This document shows, piece by piece, positions 1 to 12,169 of a DNA stretch of 64,000 nt (its first letter is position 1; the number at the start of each line of letters is the position of its first letter). The stretch is from Prostheceraeus crozeri. Taxonomy: Eukaryota > Platyhelminthes > Polycladida > Euryleptidae. A model generated the notes under the pieces. That model worked only from the letters and a program-made list of their open reading frames with translations, was not told the origin of the DNA and did not search any database. The stretch spans positions 62,001-126,000 of the forward strand of contig CAJQUW010007913.1 in the NCBI GenBank assembly GCA_907163375.1, read 5' to 3'. A program made the position numbers and the translations under genes.

Positions 1-559
1 TACCATCGACTCAATCCTTAGGTGAATTTGCAACAAAGCGTTGATCAGTATAAGTTTTAGGATCGTAATGCAGGACATTTGACATACAAGTGGCAGACGA
101 AAATTTGGCAGATTTAATTAATATATTTATTGACCTAAAGTCCTTTTTCGAACGTGCAGATCTTGAAATACTATAGATTATAAAGGAGAGGTACCTCAGT
201 GACAGACTTTATAGAACAGTTTTGACTATTTTTGCAAACGACTTTCAGTAGGCCTAAATTTCCTACGGCACCGAATTTTTGCACCAACAGCAGTGGTAGA
301 ACAAGTAATGACAGCAATCTAAATACAACGTTTGACAAAAATGCGGTTGACTTGCCGCCTCGTATGACAAAGGAAAATGAAGATAATTTGTAATTGCTTG
401 AAATTAATGCTAAACGTACCTTACACGACGAAGCTAGCCATATTAAAAGCAATAAAAATATGAACATTTGAACCGAAGTAAACGAAAAACAAATACTTTC
501 CCAAAAAATAGTGTGGTTCTTGTACCGTCTGATAAGTCTAACTGAGTAGTACCATATTT
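1..559. other. No supported gene; AT-rich flank
   Basis: I see no exon, RNA gene or clear repeat boundary. The reading frames are short and composition-driven. The LINE remnant annotated just downstream may extend into this stretch, but I cannot recognise its sequence here. Confidence 0.4.
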
Positions 560-699
560 ATTTGCCCCATTCATTGCCACATTGAAAATTGAATCTGATG
601 ACGCTGCATTGATAAAGTATGCCGATCACCTTACACTTGTCAAATCATGTACCAGAAGCAACCCATGTCCCGATGATTTGCAAGCTTCTGGACCCGTCA
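560..699 (+). pseudogene. LINE reverse transcriptase remnant (palm motif region)
   Basis: The plus strand reads IKYADHLTLVKSC, close to the IKYADDLTLV catalytic core of CR1/Jockey-type non-LTR reverse transcriptases, with the second aspartate replaced by histidine. The following DDLQA also fits the usual continuation. Stops occur upstream and the match ends where a hAT-like repeat copy begins near 700. It is a dead LINE fragment. The clade assignment is a guess, since only about 45 residues are visible. Confidence 0.45.
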
Positions 700-1077
700 G
701 AACTTGTTAACTTTCAGTGACTGTTATCAACCGGATCACAAAACAAAGAGATACAGTCGATGTGAAGTTCTACACAGAATTTTGTCAACGCTTTTTTCGA
801 GCGCCTGCTAACTTTTTTAATAGTGATCGGAAGGATAGGCATTATCTAGAAAACTTTTGCGCAATGATCAGAATTCTTCGAATCTGAAAGAATTGTGGCG
901 ATCGTAGTTTTTTTAAGGAATTCAGAGCAATACGCAAGCGACGAACGACTGCTTTTATATCACTGTAAAACATTGAAAATTTCGTTTTGACCACTTAGTA
1001 AGTTCATGCATGTGCCATCGCTTTGAATCAGCTTGCACTTCTAGCAAAGTGATGCGCCTGAACAATCTAATTCTGTG
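700..1077 (+). mobile_element. hAT-like non-autonomous repeat, copy A (left-truncated)
   Basis: This stretch aligns by eye with copies at 3736-4204 and, in reverse, 9645-10170. Shared landmarks are the GACTGTTATCAACCGGATCA-type start, the GAAAACTTTTGCGCAATGATC segment, the CTTAGTAAGTTCATGCATG-type segment and the terminal CAATCTAATTCTGTG. It lacks the left terminus CACAGAATTAGACAGG seen in other copies. The right end is intact at 1077. No coding capacity is evident. Confidence 0.6.
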
Positions 1078-3502
1078 AGCATGGCCACTCACAGCACCTG
1101 TCCTTTAAATGAAGTTGGAAATGAGAAATTGAACATTTCATGACGTCACGACCGTTTGTGCGTAAGTGATCAAACAGAGCGCCATTGTATTTCTGTTCAA
1201 TAGCACGACCATGGAGCAAGCATGTTGGGTATAGAGGTATACCACGTTGAACTTCTAATTGATTCTTTTAAAATATATACAACAAAGGATGAGTCTATTT
1301 TTGATCATTTCTCAAAGCACGGCACCTGAGCACATCAGGTAATATAGAAAGATTCGAAGTAGTGTCATCGCTATCTACAGAATTCAACATCTCGACATTA
1401 CTGGACTTAAAGCTGCCTCTCTGTGATGTGATGATGACAAAAAATGAATGCCGAAAAATCTTTTGGACAGAGCGCTGGCCGCTGGGGAGAAACAACAACA
1501 GGGCACGCAGTATTCACTGTGAGATTCCGAGGTCGCAGTTTAATTTTCAAAGCTTGAATAGAACTGATAAATAGAACTAGTGAACAATATTACCCTAGTT
1601 GAATGTAGTTCTACTGTGTGCTTTAAATGAACAACAGATAACAGATAAAATGAATCAATTTAATCGAAAACGTACAGTAAAGTGCCAATTTGATCAAAGT
1701 TCACACAGTCCGGTGCACCGGTCAGAGAACCGGTGCAAACAGAAAACTGGTGCGCCGCGCGCAGCCCTAATTTCTATATTACACAGATTTATAGATGAAT
1801 GATGAATATGAGGTAGGTCCACAATTATGAATAATTCTACACATGTCTTATTACACGCATTTCACCGAAGAGCTCCTGTGACTCAGGGGTTGGAATCCAC
1901 ATCCTCTTGTTGAAAGTTCACCGATCTCAAGCAGTGTTAAGCTGACGTTTTATTAACAACAAATTCAAATGTATTTTGACAAAATTTGATGATTTTTAAT
2001 TAAGAATGTCAACTTTTGATTGCCATTTCAATAGCGTTACATGTCAAAAAGAATCTCAAGAAATGTCAAGAAGAATCTCAGACTTTCTCAACACGTCAAT
2101 GAACTCAGACAGAGCACTGCCTTCGAATAATTGAAGAAACTATGCAACTCGCCTGAGCAATCAGCCTGATCAGTGCGAGAGCTATTGCAATCATGTGTAT
2201 TCTTTCTATGGCGATGTGATGCGTATGCAAGATTTACGCAACAATATATAAATAGCTGCCTCCTTACATGGATATTGAATAAAAAATGCAGGAGGAATTT
2301 GCATTGTTTTGATATGACGAATAGCTTATGAGCTTGAATTCACTGCACTGTGACTAAATAACAAATTGTAATTCAGAATATTAGACTATCTTTTTTGGCA
2401 AAATTATATGCCTCAGAAATGGGATTTAAGTGTACACTTAAATATTTTTATTAAATAAATGATATTTATAGTTTACTCATGTGTGAATTTCATGCTTAAA
2501 GCAATATAAAACATGCATAGAATAACTAAAAGATAATTTAAAAGGTCGTTTAAATTCAAAGCAACCTCCTTTAAATTGAATGAAAACTGTTTTATTAACA
2601 AGTTGTGTTAAGTCATTAACAAGTCATTTGACGGAAACAGTCTGTTTGTTCAAAATGAACATGATTAATCTGCAGTTTCTGAATTTCGAACTTAACCACG
2701 AAAGATTCAAAAGTCCTTCATTTCTAGACAACTTTTGTCTGATCATTCAGACATCTTCAGGCGTCCTCTATGTGAAATTCAGAAATTACAGAAAGAAAGC
2801 TATGGGAGGACAAAGTCACTTGCGCAGTAGAGTCCACTGCACTGGTCGCACAGTGACGGTGTGAGAAGTCACCAGCCCATCGTGTTCACTTGCACCCTGT
2901 GAGACTGTCATGTGTGAAAAGTATGACAAGTACGACTTCTTTACAAGTGTGATGCAGCACACTGAACCGATATCTATGTAATTGCACAAACTCTAACTTA
3001 ACAAATTTAACAATGAAATCCAAAAATGAAAGTTTGAAACATCGAGTTCTTTTAAATTTGGTCCCTGATACTTAACGGTAAGATGAACATTTCAAAGAAT
3101 AGAAGATCCGTCTGAACTGCTGATATCCAAGCAGAAAAGTTCTTGGATGACGATGTCTAAGAAGAAAGTATCTAGTTGATCATTGTGTGTCATAGAAGTT
3201 CATTCCCTACATCATAGCAATAGCAACTGAAAGTTAATCATGAAGCTATCTACAAGGATAATAGAAAACATAAAAGAGATAGAGGACTGCTTCCTACCTA
3301 AGTCATGGATTTCTGTCTAAATGCAACAATCTTGGGTAGAAATTGAGCGTTATGAGTCTATGACAAACCGACAAACTAATAAAACAATGAAATTCTGCCT
3401 GTCGACAATTTAGAAACGGTTTCAGAAATCATTGGTCATGCGGTTCGATATCTATGATTCATACAACTCATACATCGAGGAAATAGTGTCAGTTTGGCAG
3501 AA
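1078..3502. other. No supported gene
   Basis: About 2.4 kb of AT-rich sequence. Frames of 60-94 codons at 1362-1574, 1599-1802 and 2580-2864 have no recognisable domain, splice context or codon signal. I see no RNA gene or repeat with definable ends. Confidence 0.4.
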
Positions 3503-3505
3503 TAA

Positions 3506-3707
3506 GGCCTCAGCCACACTGCCAGCTTTTCCAAGCTTTTCCGAGCAAAGCGTTTTCCAGCAAATATAAAGTCATCATTGAAGCAGTTGTATTGACTGCC
3601 ACACTGCGAGCAAAGCAAACCAAAGCGTTTGATAGCTTGCGCAGATACGTTTGCTGGCGTTTGCTCGGGACGCACATGTTTGCTTTGCTTTCAGTGTGGC
3701 TGAGGCC
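3506..3707. mobile_element. PIF/Harbinger-like MITE, 202 bp
   Basis: The unit is bounded by perfect inverted repeats: GGCCTCAGCCACACTG on the left and its reverse complement CAGTGTGGCTGAGGCC on the right. The triplet TAA flanks both sides (3503-3505 and 3708-3710), as expected for the 3-bp TWA target duplication of PIF/Harbinger elements. The interior repeats GCAAAGC/GCTTTGC-type motifs (AGCAAAGCG, AGCAAAGCAAACC, TTTGCTTTGCTTTC) and has no coding capacity. Ends and duplication are seen directly; the superfamily is inferred from them. Confidence 0.6.
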
Positions 3708-3735
3708 TAATGTGGCGACAAATCGGTTGCACCAA

Positions 3736-4204
3736 CAGAATTAGACAGGTCGTCTCTTCTTCTGTTTGACTAGAAAGGAAAAAATGGAACATGTAATGCC
3801 TATGAAATGGCACAATCTCCTGACATAATACCATAGCAATCGAACAATGAGCAGCCAGTTCAACATTAAACATGCCAAATTGTGCAAAGTTTCAACGACT
3901 GTTATCAACTGGATCACACAGCAAAGAGACACAGTCGATGTGAAACTCTACACAGAAGTTTGCGAACGTTTTTTCATGCGCCTGCTAACTTTCATAAAAA
4001 TGATCGGAGGGCCCAACATTATCGAGAAAACTTTTGCGCAATGATCTGAATTCTTCGAATCTGAAGGAATCGTGGCGATCGGAGCATTTTGAAGGAATTC
4101 AGAGCAATCCGCAAGCAGCGCATGACTACTTTTCCTATCTCAACAAAGTATCAAAAATTTCTTTCTGCCCACTTAGCAAGTTCCGGCATGTGCCATCGAT
4201 TTGA
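3736..4204 (+). mobile_element. hAT-like non-autonomous repeat, copy B (right-truncated)
   Basis: It begins with the family left terminus CAGAATTAGACAGG and aligns along its length with copies A and C, including the TGAGCAGCCAGTTC and GCGCAATGATCTGAATTC segments. The match stops near 4204 after TGTGCCATCGATTTGAA, so the right terminus CAATCTAATTCTG is lost. The sequence just after is rich in CGATCGA. The element lies 29 bp downstream of the Harbinger-like MITE. Confidence 0.6.
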
Positions 4205-5829
4205 ACATGATCGAACGACAGGTGAAAAATGACGCATGATCGAACTATCGATCGATCGAAGAAAATCGCGTCTCTCGAATTCCCTGCTCAAGGATTCAGT
4301 AAGTTTTGACAAGGATAATTAAATCTACGCTTTCCTTACTCTTTTAGATATCGATAATTACATCAGTTTACTGCAGTTGATATAATTAATGAAATGCTGA
4401 ATCACTGACAACAATCTTTTGAATGATATTTGAGAACTATAATCCACACTGAAAGTTATAGACATTCAAATTACATAGCTAGGGCAGAGATTAAGTAAGT
4501 AAGAAATATGCATACATGCTAAAATCTAGACATTGGACTACAGAAAATTATCATGGATAAGATGAAAATAGAAAAGGGGGCTAAGTCCACGGCTGGAGCA
4601 AATCATCACCATAATCTTTCTTGATACATAGTGAAGGCTTGAATCGTTTTAACAAAATGGCCTTTGTGATCTTGACATGTTGTACATTTCTACAGTATGC
4701 AGCGACAGAGAAATAGGACTCGATCTTATGTCCGGAGAATTTATTGCAGTCCCTAAGATGCCTGCATACTGAGCTGCTTTGATCATAGAAATTAACAATA
4801 CCATATAAAGTACCAGAATGGAAATTGCATGAAAATTATGACACACTCCGGGGGAACTTAGTTGGCGCAAAAAGCAAATTTTGCGAACTGGCTTTCTTGT
4901 TTTCTGGTTGAAAAATTATCAAGTCAATTTGTGATCTTGATTGTTGCCCCTTGTCCAAAGATCATGTACACAAAAGCAATAGTGAACTTATAAAATACTG
5001 CAGCGACAGGATGGCAAAGAAGGAAATCCTGTCAAACGTTCTGTACGTTCATCATTTTGAAATATCGCTCCTGTAATCAATCAAGAGTATAATCAGACAC
5101 ATATGCAACTTGTAATGTCGATTTACAGAGCATGCATTGCTCCAGCTGGAAATCAGAGGTCAAGAAGTCTTACAGTTTTCATTTTACGTTGAAGGATTCC
5201 CCTGTTCAATATATTTGAACAACTTTCAAAGCCTTTACATGCTTTCGAATATGAGCCTCCAAAATATCGTCACACTATAACACATAGGTCATTTAGTGAT
5301 TAATTGAAAAGTTCAAGCGACATGTCATTTATCTGATAACTGACTGTAACTAAAGAAGCTTTTCGATGTGTTTATTCCAGAAAAGCGCTAGGTTTCTTGA
5401 CCGCTAGAAGGAGAAATAATCCAATAATTAGAATTTTTATCCTTGAATTCTTGAGATGTTCTTACAACCAGTACACCGACTACTTTTGATTATGACACTG
5501 AACCAAATTTATGATTCGAATTTCAGCATTGAAAAACTGGAAAATAGTTGTCAATGACTGGTACAAATAGACACGGCTTATTAATCCATGGAATGGTAGG
5601 CTATTTCTCATAAAACAATACCACTATCTCACTTAAAATTCTTTTCATTAAAATACTGCAATTTGCTGTCAAAAACTTCCACAACCAACTTGGCAATATT
5701 ATAACATAGTTTGACTATAATATAATGTTTTAGATCGAATATGATCTACAAACCATAGATTTTTCCATGTGCCATCATTGTACATAGGCAAGATATCAAA
5801 CTTCCATTCTAGTGTACTATTATCTACTT
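4205..5829. other. No supported gene
   Basis: A short CGATCGATCGA-rich patch lies near 4210-4270. Otherwise I find no exon, RNA gene or bounded repeat. Short frames such as the minus frame at 4649-4870 show no recognisable domain. Confidence 0.4.
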
Positions 5830-6099
5830 CTATGGCTTTGATCTTTTGGTCCTTTCAATCTTGGTGCTGCCCACTTGGGATAGTGCCCACTTGGGATAGT
5901 GATCTTTGATTCGGATATCAGGACATATCGTTGTCCGACCAATATAACTGCATCCGCAGTCACATTTGAAATTGCAACAGACATTTGATCGCTCAACGAG
6001 AGGAATTGGATCCTTCAAAGAACGACAAGCGATCTTCATTGTCTGAGGCAAAACAACAAGCAAGCTGTGCTGCATAAAATGTTCTAGAAATTGATTCAC
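5830..6099 (-). pseudogene. Penelope-like element: GIY-YIG endonuclease fragment
   Basis: The minus-strand frame contains CDCGCSYIGRTT followed by DIRIKDHYPKW. This is the GIY-YIG nuclease signature (SYIGRT, then R.. and .KEH.PKW) that lies at the C-terminus of Penelope-like retroelements. The zinc-binding-like CNFKCDCGC precedes it, as in other PLEs. No reverse transcriptase is recognisable next to it, so this is a 3'-end relic. PLE endonucleases cut target DNA during insertion; nothing suggests activity here. Confidence 0.65.
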
Positions 6100-7827
6100 T
6101 TAGTTTTTTCGAGACTAATGAATGAAATCTGTCTCCCAGAAATGGGATTCTAAGAAACACTTTCTTTTTTGACGGACCAATTATTGGTTCTTTTTCTTTA
6201 TTTATTTTATGTTGCTCAATAATTTGGTCCGGGTCGTAGCTAAAAACTCATTTTCATTTTCTAAAAAACATTTCAGTGTCTATATGTATGCATATACGCA
6301 TCCCTCAGAATGAACAGTTTAAGCACAAGAATTCATTGTTAGCCGTAGAGACACTGTGCCTTGCCATACAGGGCCTCATCAGCACGGGTCAGAATGGTCC
6401 AAAGTAGCTTGCAATATCTAGAATGGCTGAACAGGCGGAAGGACTGCACAACAGGCTTCATTGCGTTTGCCTATTCATCCGGGATTTTTCAATGTCCAGA
6501 AATATTAACTGGAGAGTAGTGTGCTGCACAGTCCTCCAGTTTTTTCAGCCCTTCTAGATATTTCAGGCTGGTTTGGGAGATTCCAATCCTTCTGACCAGC
6601 CCATTCATAGCGTAACGCAGCGTCTGCGACCACCAAGGAAGGTTTGTGCCTAAACTGTTAAATTCTCAGGACACCTTTCCATTCTACTGTCAGGCGAACT
6701 GACTTCCTGAAATCTTTGTGATAAAGTCTCAAACGTGAGATTATTTTTCGTAACTGAAAAGTAGAAATTCACACCTTCAGGGTGAAACATGATGAAAGCA
6801 ATCTATCTATTTCACACATTCGATACTTTCATATGCGCCTCAAAGAAATCTAGAATCGAAAGTTTATCTAGAAATAGAAATACACGTATGTGTTCTTTTC
6901 AGCGAATATTTTCAGATTCAATAGAAAGAAATCTTTGTGAGGAGGTTTAGTCGTATGTGGTTCTTCAACAAGTTTGAGTCAGGCTTGTAGGTCCAGACCG
7001 ATGATCGAGACTGAAAATTCATTTTCATTCATGTGTAGCGGTGAATGAACTTTAAATCATGTGGTCGATTATAAGGAAATTTGACACAAATTATAGGCAT
7101 TAAGCCTAATGCAGAGAACATTCCACTTGGCTTATCACGCATGCATGTATACGCATGAATCACGAGAATCGAAACCATAAGAAGAATAAATAAGCACAAA
7201 ATAAAATTGTAGAATATTTCTCGCATTAAATAAGCACAATTGTAATAATTGACTACTCAATTTTGAAAAGCACATGTATTGACTGGAATGTGCCACTTTT
7301 TATACATATGTATCCATGCTACGAGTATATACCTTTTCATAAGTCGAACCGGTTTTACATGCAGCCTGTTGATTGGCTATCTATGACCAAACATCAAATT
7401 TTGCGGACTATTACTCGGATGACATTAGACAATGTAATTAAAGCGATGAACATTGTATTTTATCACATGTAACTGGTGCGAAAAACGAAATGACACCATG
7501 CTACACCCACCATTATTCTAAACCATCAAAGAGTTTTTTCAGTCCTCAGTAACAAAGGGAGAGGTTCACCAGTCTATAGACCAGTCTCAGTAGCCTATAG
7601 GCCAATCAGTCGTGCATCACAAGCAACGGACTCACATTCTCTCCTTTGTCTATCTGCCATGCTTCTACTATAGTATGTAATTCAACAGAAATGAAATGTC
7701 ACATGAGTAATTATTGTTAAAAATGACGTTTTTTTATGAGCATGAGCCATTGCTCTATCATCAATCGAACAAGCTAAATTGATTTGATCTGATAGGAATT
7801 TTTGACTAATGGTTTTCATTGTCCAAC
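6100..7827. other. No supported gene
   Basis: I find no exon or RNA gene. A small inverted pair (AACAAAGGGAGAG near 7551 and CTCTCCTTTGT near 7640) suggests a short foldback. Frames such as 7263-7472 (+) and 7029-7226 (-) lack recognisable domains. Confidence 0.35.
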
Positions 7828-7868
7828 CGCCAGAGCGAGTCCTGCAAGGAACGAGACCGATAATGAGA
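7828..7868 (-). repeat. Fragment of dispersed repeat family R1
   Basis: The reverse complement reads TCGGTCTCGTTCCTTGCAGG then ACTCGCTCTGGCGG. This matches the distinctive TCGTTCCCTGCAGAAACTCG segment of the longer copies at 11197-11525 and 23450-23730. Only this short core is recognisable here. Confidence 0.5.
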
Positions 7869-8736
7869 TTTTCCGAAGTGATGTACATCCAGTGGCCATT
7901 CATTCTTGTCAGACACCATCGAAGAAAAGCACATACAAATCAAATGGGCAACATGACATTTTCTTTTGTATTCTCTGATTAAGTGAAAATTACTAAGTCT
8001 ACATCCACACTTTTGACGTGGAATAGTTGATTTACTACATCATATAACCTCGATGCATTTCCATGAATATTAGGGAGTTATATCATCACAATCAGAGTTC
8101 TCTTCTCGTACTTGATTCAAAAGAGCTACTATTCACTTGCTATAAGTGCTTAAATGGTGCATTTCCTGACTGTATTTAACGAGAATCTGCAAATTGAAGA
8201 CATCAGACAATGTATTGAAAACGCCCATATTAAGAGCTCTTCACCAGCAATCCCCTTGATTGACGTAGAGACAATGAATGAAAGATTTGAAAACTCATAA
8301 AAGTGCTATTACTTTAATGGTACTGCCTTTTCCTCTCATGCCTCCCTAAGAGTTGATTGACAAATCTATTTTTCGAAGACAATAGTAAACATTTATAGAC
8401 ACAAGTAAGAAATATCACAACTTTAGAACCATTAAGTATTCCAAATAATTGTCATCAGGCGTTTTCATGAAGTATCTGATCAAAACATATCGTTTTCAAG
8501 AGTCATCTAGCATCAATCTCCTATTTTAAATTTCTGTCTACGGCAACAGGGTGACAAGTTGCAACGCCAATTGTGGATGGTAATTTTGAGAGCGATCAAA
8601 TCCTAGGAACATCAGAATCAGAGGGCGATTCCACCTCGGTTTTCAATGTTCTAAGTCGAACGACTAATAGAGGGTTAGCCCGACAAGAAGTACTCAAATC
8701 GAAACAGGAACACAAAGAAGATGGCACTCCTTTAAC

Positions 8737-8826
8737 ACGACACAGCACGACAAGACACGAAGTACTCAAACCGAAACACGACACGTAGTAGGCCCGAATC
8801 ACGAACACAACGAAGATTGCACTCAT
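8737..8826 (+). repeat. Fragment of dispersed repeat family R1, 3' part
   Basis: ACACGACACAGCACGACAAG and ACACAACGAAGATTGCACTC match the 3' end of the copy at 11197-11525 (ACACGACATAGCACTACGCG and ACGAACGAAGATTGAACATC). A local duplication of GAAGTACTCAAA(T/C)CGAAACA occurs about 73 bp apart at 8688 and 8760. Confidence 0.45.
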
Positions 8827-8970
8827 CATTGTATTTCATGCCGGTTTCATCACATCATATACTTACCATCATCAGTGACAACAACCAAGAGCAATGAATA
8901 TGCATGTTTATACATGGATAAAATACATGAACAGATGATGAAATAATGATACAGACGAACAAAATGACAA

Positions 8971-9345
8971 TATTTGAGATATGTCGATGACGTTTTTGCC
9001 ATTTTCGATGGCCATAGTAATGCTGAAAAATTTCTCAAACAAATGAACCGCATAAATGATGGAATTCAATTCACTATGGAACATCCTTAAGATGGTCAGC
9101 TGAACTTTCTCGATATGAATGTTTACGTAAACGAAGAAAATGAACTGCAAACTTACTGGAAACTAAAGGAAACTTATACTTTCGTATATGCTCTTAACAC
9201 GGCCTATAGCCCTGAAAATTACAAACGTAATGCTATCAAGGCAATCTATGGCCGCTGCAAAAAATTAACAACTGAACCTCGAAAACGTGATGAAAACAAA
9301 CAGTTTGTTCAGTGCATATTTGAGAACAACGGAAAATATATGTAA
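8971..9345 (+). pseudogene. Penelope-like element: reverse transcriptase fragment
   Basis: The plus strand reads YLRYVDDVFAIF, the catalytic YVDD box of Penelope-type reverse transcriptase. FLKQMN, FTMEH and LNFLDMNVYVNEENELQTYW follow, matching the PLE order of catalytic box, hydrophobic FTxE and FLDxxV segments. An in-frame stop lies near 9090, and the fragment ends at a stop at 9345 with no GIY-YIG domain after it. It is a decayed internal piece of a PLE. Confidence 0.7.
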
Positions 9346-9615
9346 AAGATATTAAAAGAATACGAAAACGTACAGGCTTTTCCGTTTGTTAATATGGATC
9401 CGTCAGTTATTAACGGCGTTGTGCGTTCATTAACGTAGTTTTGCAATGAGCAGCGACATTTCGCATTGAATGGTTGCAAGTGTCTCTTCATCATCGGCAA
9501 TATCGCTTAGGAGTAGAAATCTGTCAAATGAACATCGAAATTTGCAAATAAATAGCGACATTTTGCATTGGATAACTGAGCCGCCATCAATATGAATGTC
9601 CCGCGACATTGACGT

Positions 9616-10771
9616 GTAATTTCTGAGATTGATAGACAACGCACGGCAGAATTAGATTGTTTAGCCATATCACTTTTCTAGAAGTGAAAACTGATTCAAA
9701 ACGGTGGCACATGCATGTACTTGCTAAATGGACAAAAGAAATTTTTGATACCTTCCAGAGATAGCATAAATAGTCGTGCGTCGCTTGCGGATTGCCGTTA
9801 ATTCCTTTGAAACACTCCAATCGCTACGATTCCTTCAAATTCGAAGAATTCAGATCATTGCGCAAAAGTTTTCTTGATAATGTTGGTCCTCCGGATCATT
9901 ATTATGAAAGTTAGCAGGCGCTCGAAAAAAAGTTCACAAACTTCTCTGTAGAACTTGACATCGACTGTGTCTCTTTGCTGTGTGGTCCGGTTGATAACAG
10001 TCAATGAAACGTCACACAATTTGGCGTGTTTAATGCTGAACTGGCTGCTCATTGCTCGATTGCTATGGTGTTATGTTAGCAGATTGTACCGTGACATTTC
10101 ATTAACGTTACATGTTCCAATGTTTCCTTTCTAGTCAAACAGAGGAAGAGACAACCTGTCTAATTCTGTGCAACGCACCGTTGATGCGTATCTTGATGAA
10201 AATCGGGATTATGTTGAAGTTTCTGGTTCTCTTGGAGTCCCTCGAGGTGCCGTGTGGTCAATCATTAGACGACACCAATTGACAGGCAACGTTATTACAC
10301 GAATACGAGGAGGACATAGACATCGACTTATTGATCAATGCAGGAATGTATTGTTGGTATTGTTGAGGATAATGTGGCTTTCACGCTCCGCTGAAGCCAC
10401 ATGTTTCCATCAGCACACACCGAGCACTAGAACGATGAAGAAGATGGAGAATGTCGGCTCGACGTAAAAGATGCGCGAAAGGAACATGCGGAATGGTTGC
10501 TTGCTGAAGGACGTGCACAGGAGCTTATCTACATAGATGAAGGTGGATTCAATTTGTGGATCTCTCGAACAAGGGGTCGTACACCACGGGACATCGATCC
10601 GTTCGGGTAGTTGATGGAGGGACAGGTCCTAACCTCCCGCTAATCATTGGTGTATCGAACAAACGCGGTTTGTTGTCTTCTTCAACAAATGAAGGAGTGA
10701 ATGGCGATCTACTCCGAGTTTTGTCAACCTGGAGGAAGCTACGTCTGCTGATTCCTCGACTAAAAGACTAA
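9616..10771 (+). pseudogene. IS630/Tc1-like transposase gene, split by a hAT-like insertion
   Basis: Residues ISEIDRQR lie at 9619-9644 and TVDAYLDENRDY continues from 10177 on the far side of the element 9645-10170. A helix-turn-helix follows (GVPRGAVWSIIRRH), then IYIDEGGFNLWISRTRG with the first catalytic aspartate and RGRTPRGHRS. These are typical of IS630/Tc1-mariner DDE transposases. Frame changes occur between the N-terminal part (to about 10467) and the catalytic part (10520-10670). The region with the second and third acidic residues is not recognisable. The gene is dead. Confidence 0.7.
9645..10170 (-). mobile_element. hAT-like non-autonomous repeat, copy C (complete ends)
   Basis: A 526-bp unit is bounded by GGCAGAATTAGA on the left and the reverse complement CACAGAATTAGA on the right. 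It is flanked by a perfect 8-bp direct repeat CAACGCAC (9637-9644 and 10171-10178). An 8-bp duplication with a CA-starting inverted end points to the hAT superfamily. The interior aligns in reverse with copies A and B, and no transposase is encoded. It sits inside an IS630/Tc1-like transposase frame, which confirms the insertion. Confidence 0.75.
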
Positions 10772-11196
10772 AACGACTAAAAGGCATCACTGACAATCAT
10801 GCCTAATTTTTTGTGCAATTTTGCATATAAATATACACCATAGATTCTGGATAACTTGAATTTCTCGGAATAATTCAAAATTATGTAGGATATTAATTAA
10901 TTATTGTAATTATGTTTATCATTGAGAAATGTCGATCTATTGAACAATGTCGTTGATCAATGACAAATTTCAGCAAATGAGACAGGTCATCAAATGTCTT
11001 CAGGTCATTTCCTTTCATCTTCATGCACTCCTGTCTAAAAAACTAAACACATTTAGATTTGGCGAGCCTCTTGATGTCGGCAAGCACAAACATTTTGAAC
11101 AACTTTATCCACATCCAACCAAATTCTCGAATACATCGCCGATCAGAAGCTTGATAATATCACATGCACATCATAGGAAATGAATGACCTGAAGAC
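10772..11196. other. No supported gene
   Basis: AT-rich. The frame 10947-11183 has no recognisable domain or splice context. I see no structured RNA or bounded repeat. Confidence 0.4.
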
Positions 11197-11525
11197 ATTC
11201 CATGCCAAATATTATGACTCTGGGCTTACTACTTTTCGTTTAATTAAAAGATACAAAATTTCATTTTAGTCAAAAACTGCAATCTGCGTCCCATTGGACT
11301 TACATGTGTTTTCCTTTCAGCTTGTCTGACAAGAAGAGGAACTCACTAGAACTCGGCAGACGTGCCGATTCGTAGTAGACATAGGATGTACTTCATGCTA
11401 TGAAAGTCTCACTTTCGGTCTCGTTCCCTGCAGAAACTCGCTCTGGCTGCCGGACCATAACACGACATAGCACTACGCGAAGCAATTCACTGAAAGCACG
11501 AACACGAACGAAGATTGAACATCTG
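11197..11525 (+). repeat. Dispersed repeat family R1, long copy 1
   Basis: It aligns with 23450-23730 through GAAGACA, GACTCTGGGCTTA, CAAAAACTGCAATC, GTCTGACAAGAAGAGGAACT, TCGTAGTAG and CTCGTTCCCTGCAGAAACTC, with mismatches scattered evenly. Its 3' part (ACACGACATAGC to GAAGATTGAAC) is shared with 8737-8826. No terminal inverted repeat, RNA polymerase III box or coding frame is obvious, so the class is unknown. Confidence 0.6.
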
Positions 11526-12169
11526 ACACGAAAGTCTTTTATATTATCTATCTTACAGGATCTCTATTTCAGACTGAATAAATTAAAAAGCAATTTAATT
11601 TGAGATTGAAAGTTCAGTGATTAAAGAGTTGTAGGCCTGTGGCCGATCAAAGAAAGGGCTGATTATCTAGCTGCTCCGAACTCAAACAGAGTTTCCTGTT
11701 TATGATAAAACCTGCTGTTCAAAATCCACGTTCACTTGTGGCGAAGGTGGACGTCGTGACAAAAAATGATTTGCACTACCCTGCTCATGTTCGTGTACTG
11801 GACAGCGCGCTTGTCTGAAGCAGTTGCTGCTCGTTACTGCTCGAGCAAATGCAGCAAGAGAATGCTGCTTGTTTGTCCTTTGTCACTAAGGAACGAAATC
11901 CCGTAGTTTGTCTTCAACTAAATGATTAGCCACACCAGTTCAGCTAGTTTTTGATTTTTATCACGATTTATTATAAAGTGGCGTGATGACATGATTGCTT
12001 CAAGGCTACTGTATACAAAAAATAAAAACACAAATTCAGCACATGCATGGTCGCTCACAAAAATCTCTCGCTGATCTTTTGAAAGGACACAGAGACTTAA
12101 CTGTTGTATTTCACTTTTTCCAACATTGAGCAGAGGAGGCAGAGAAGTATTTCTGAGCTACAGTTTCTT
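11526..12169. other. No supported gene
   Basis: No exon, RNA gene or bounded repeat is visible. The LINE remnant downstream may extend a little into the right end. Confidence 0.4.
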
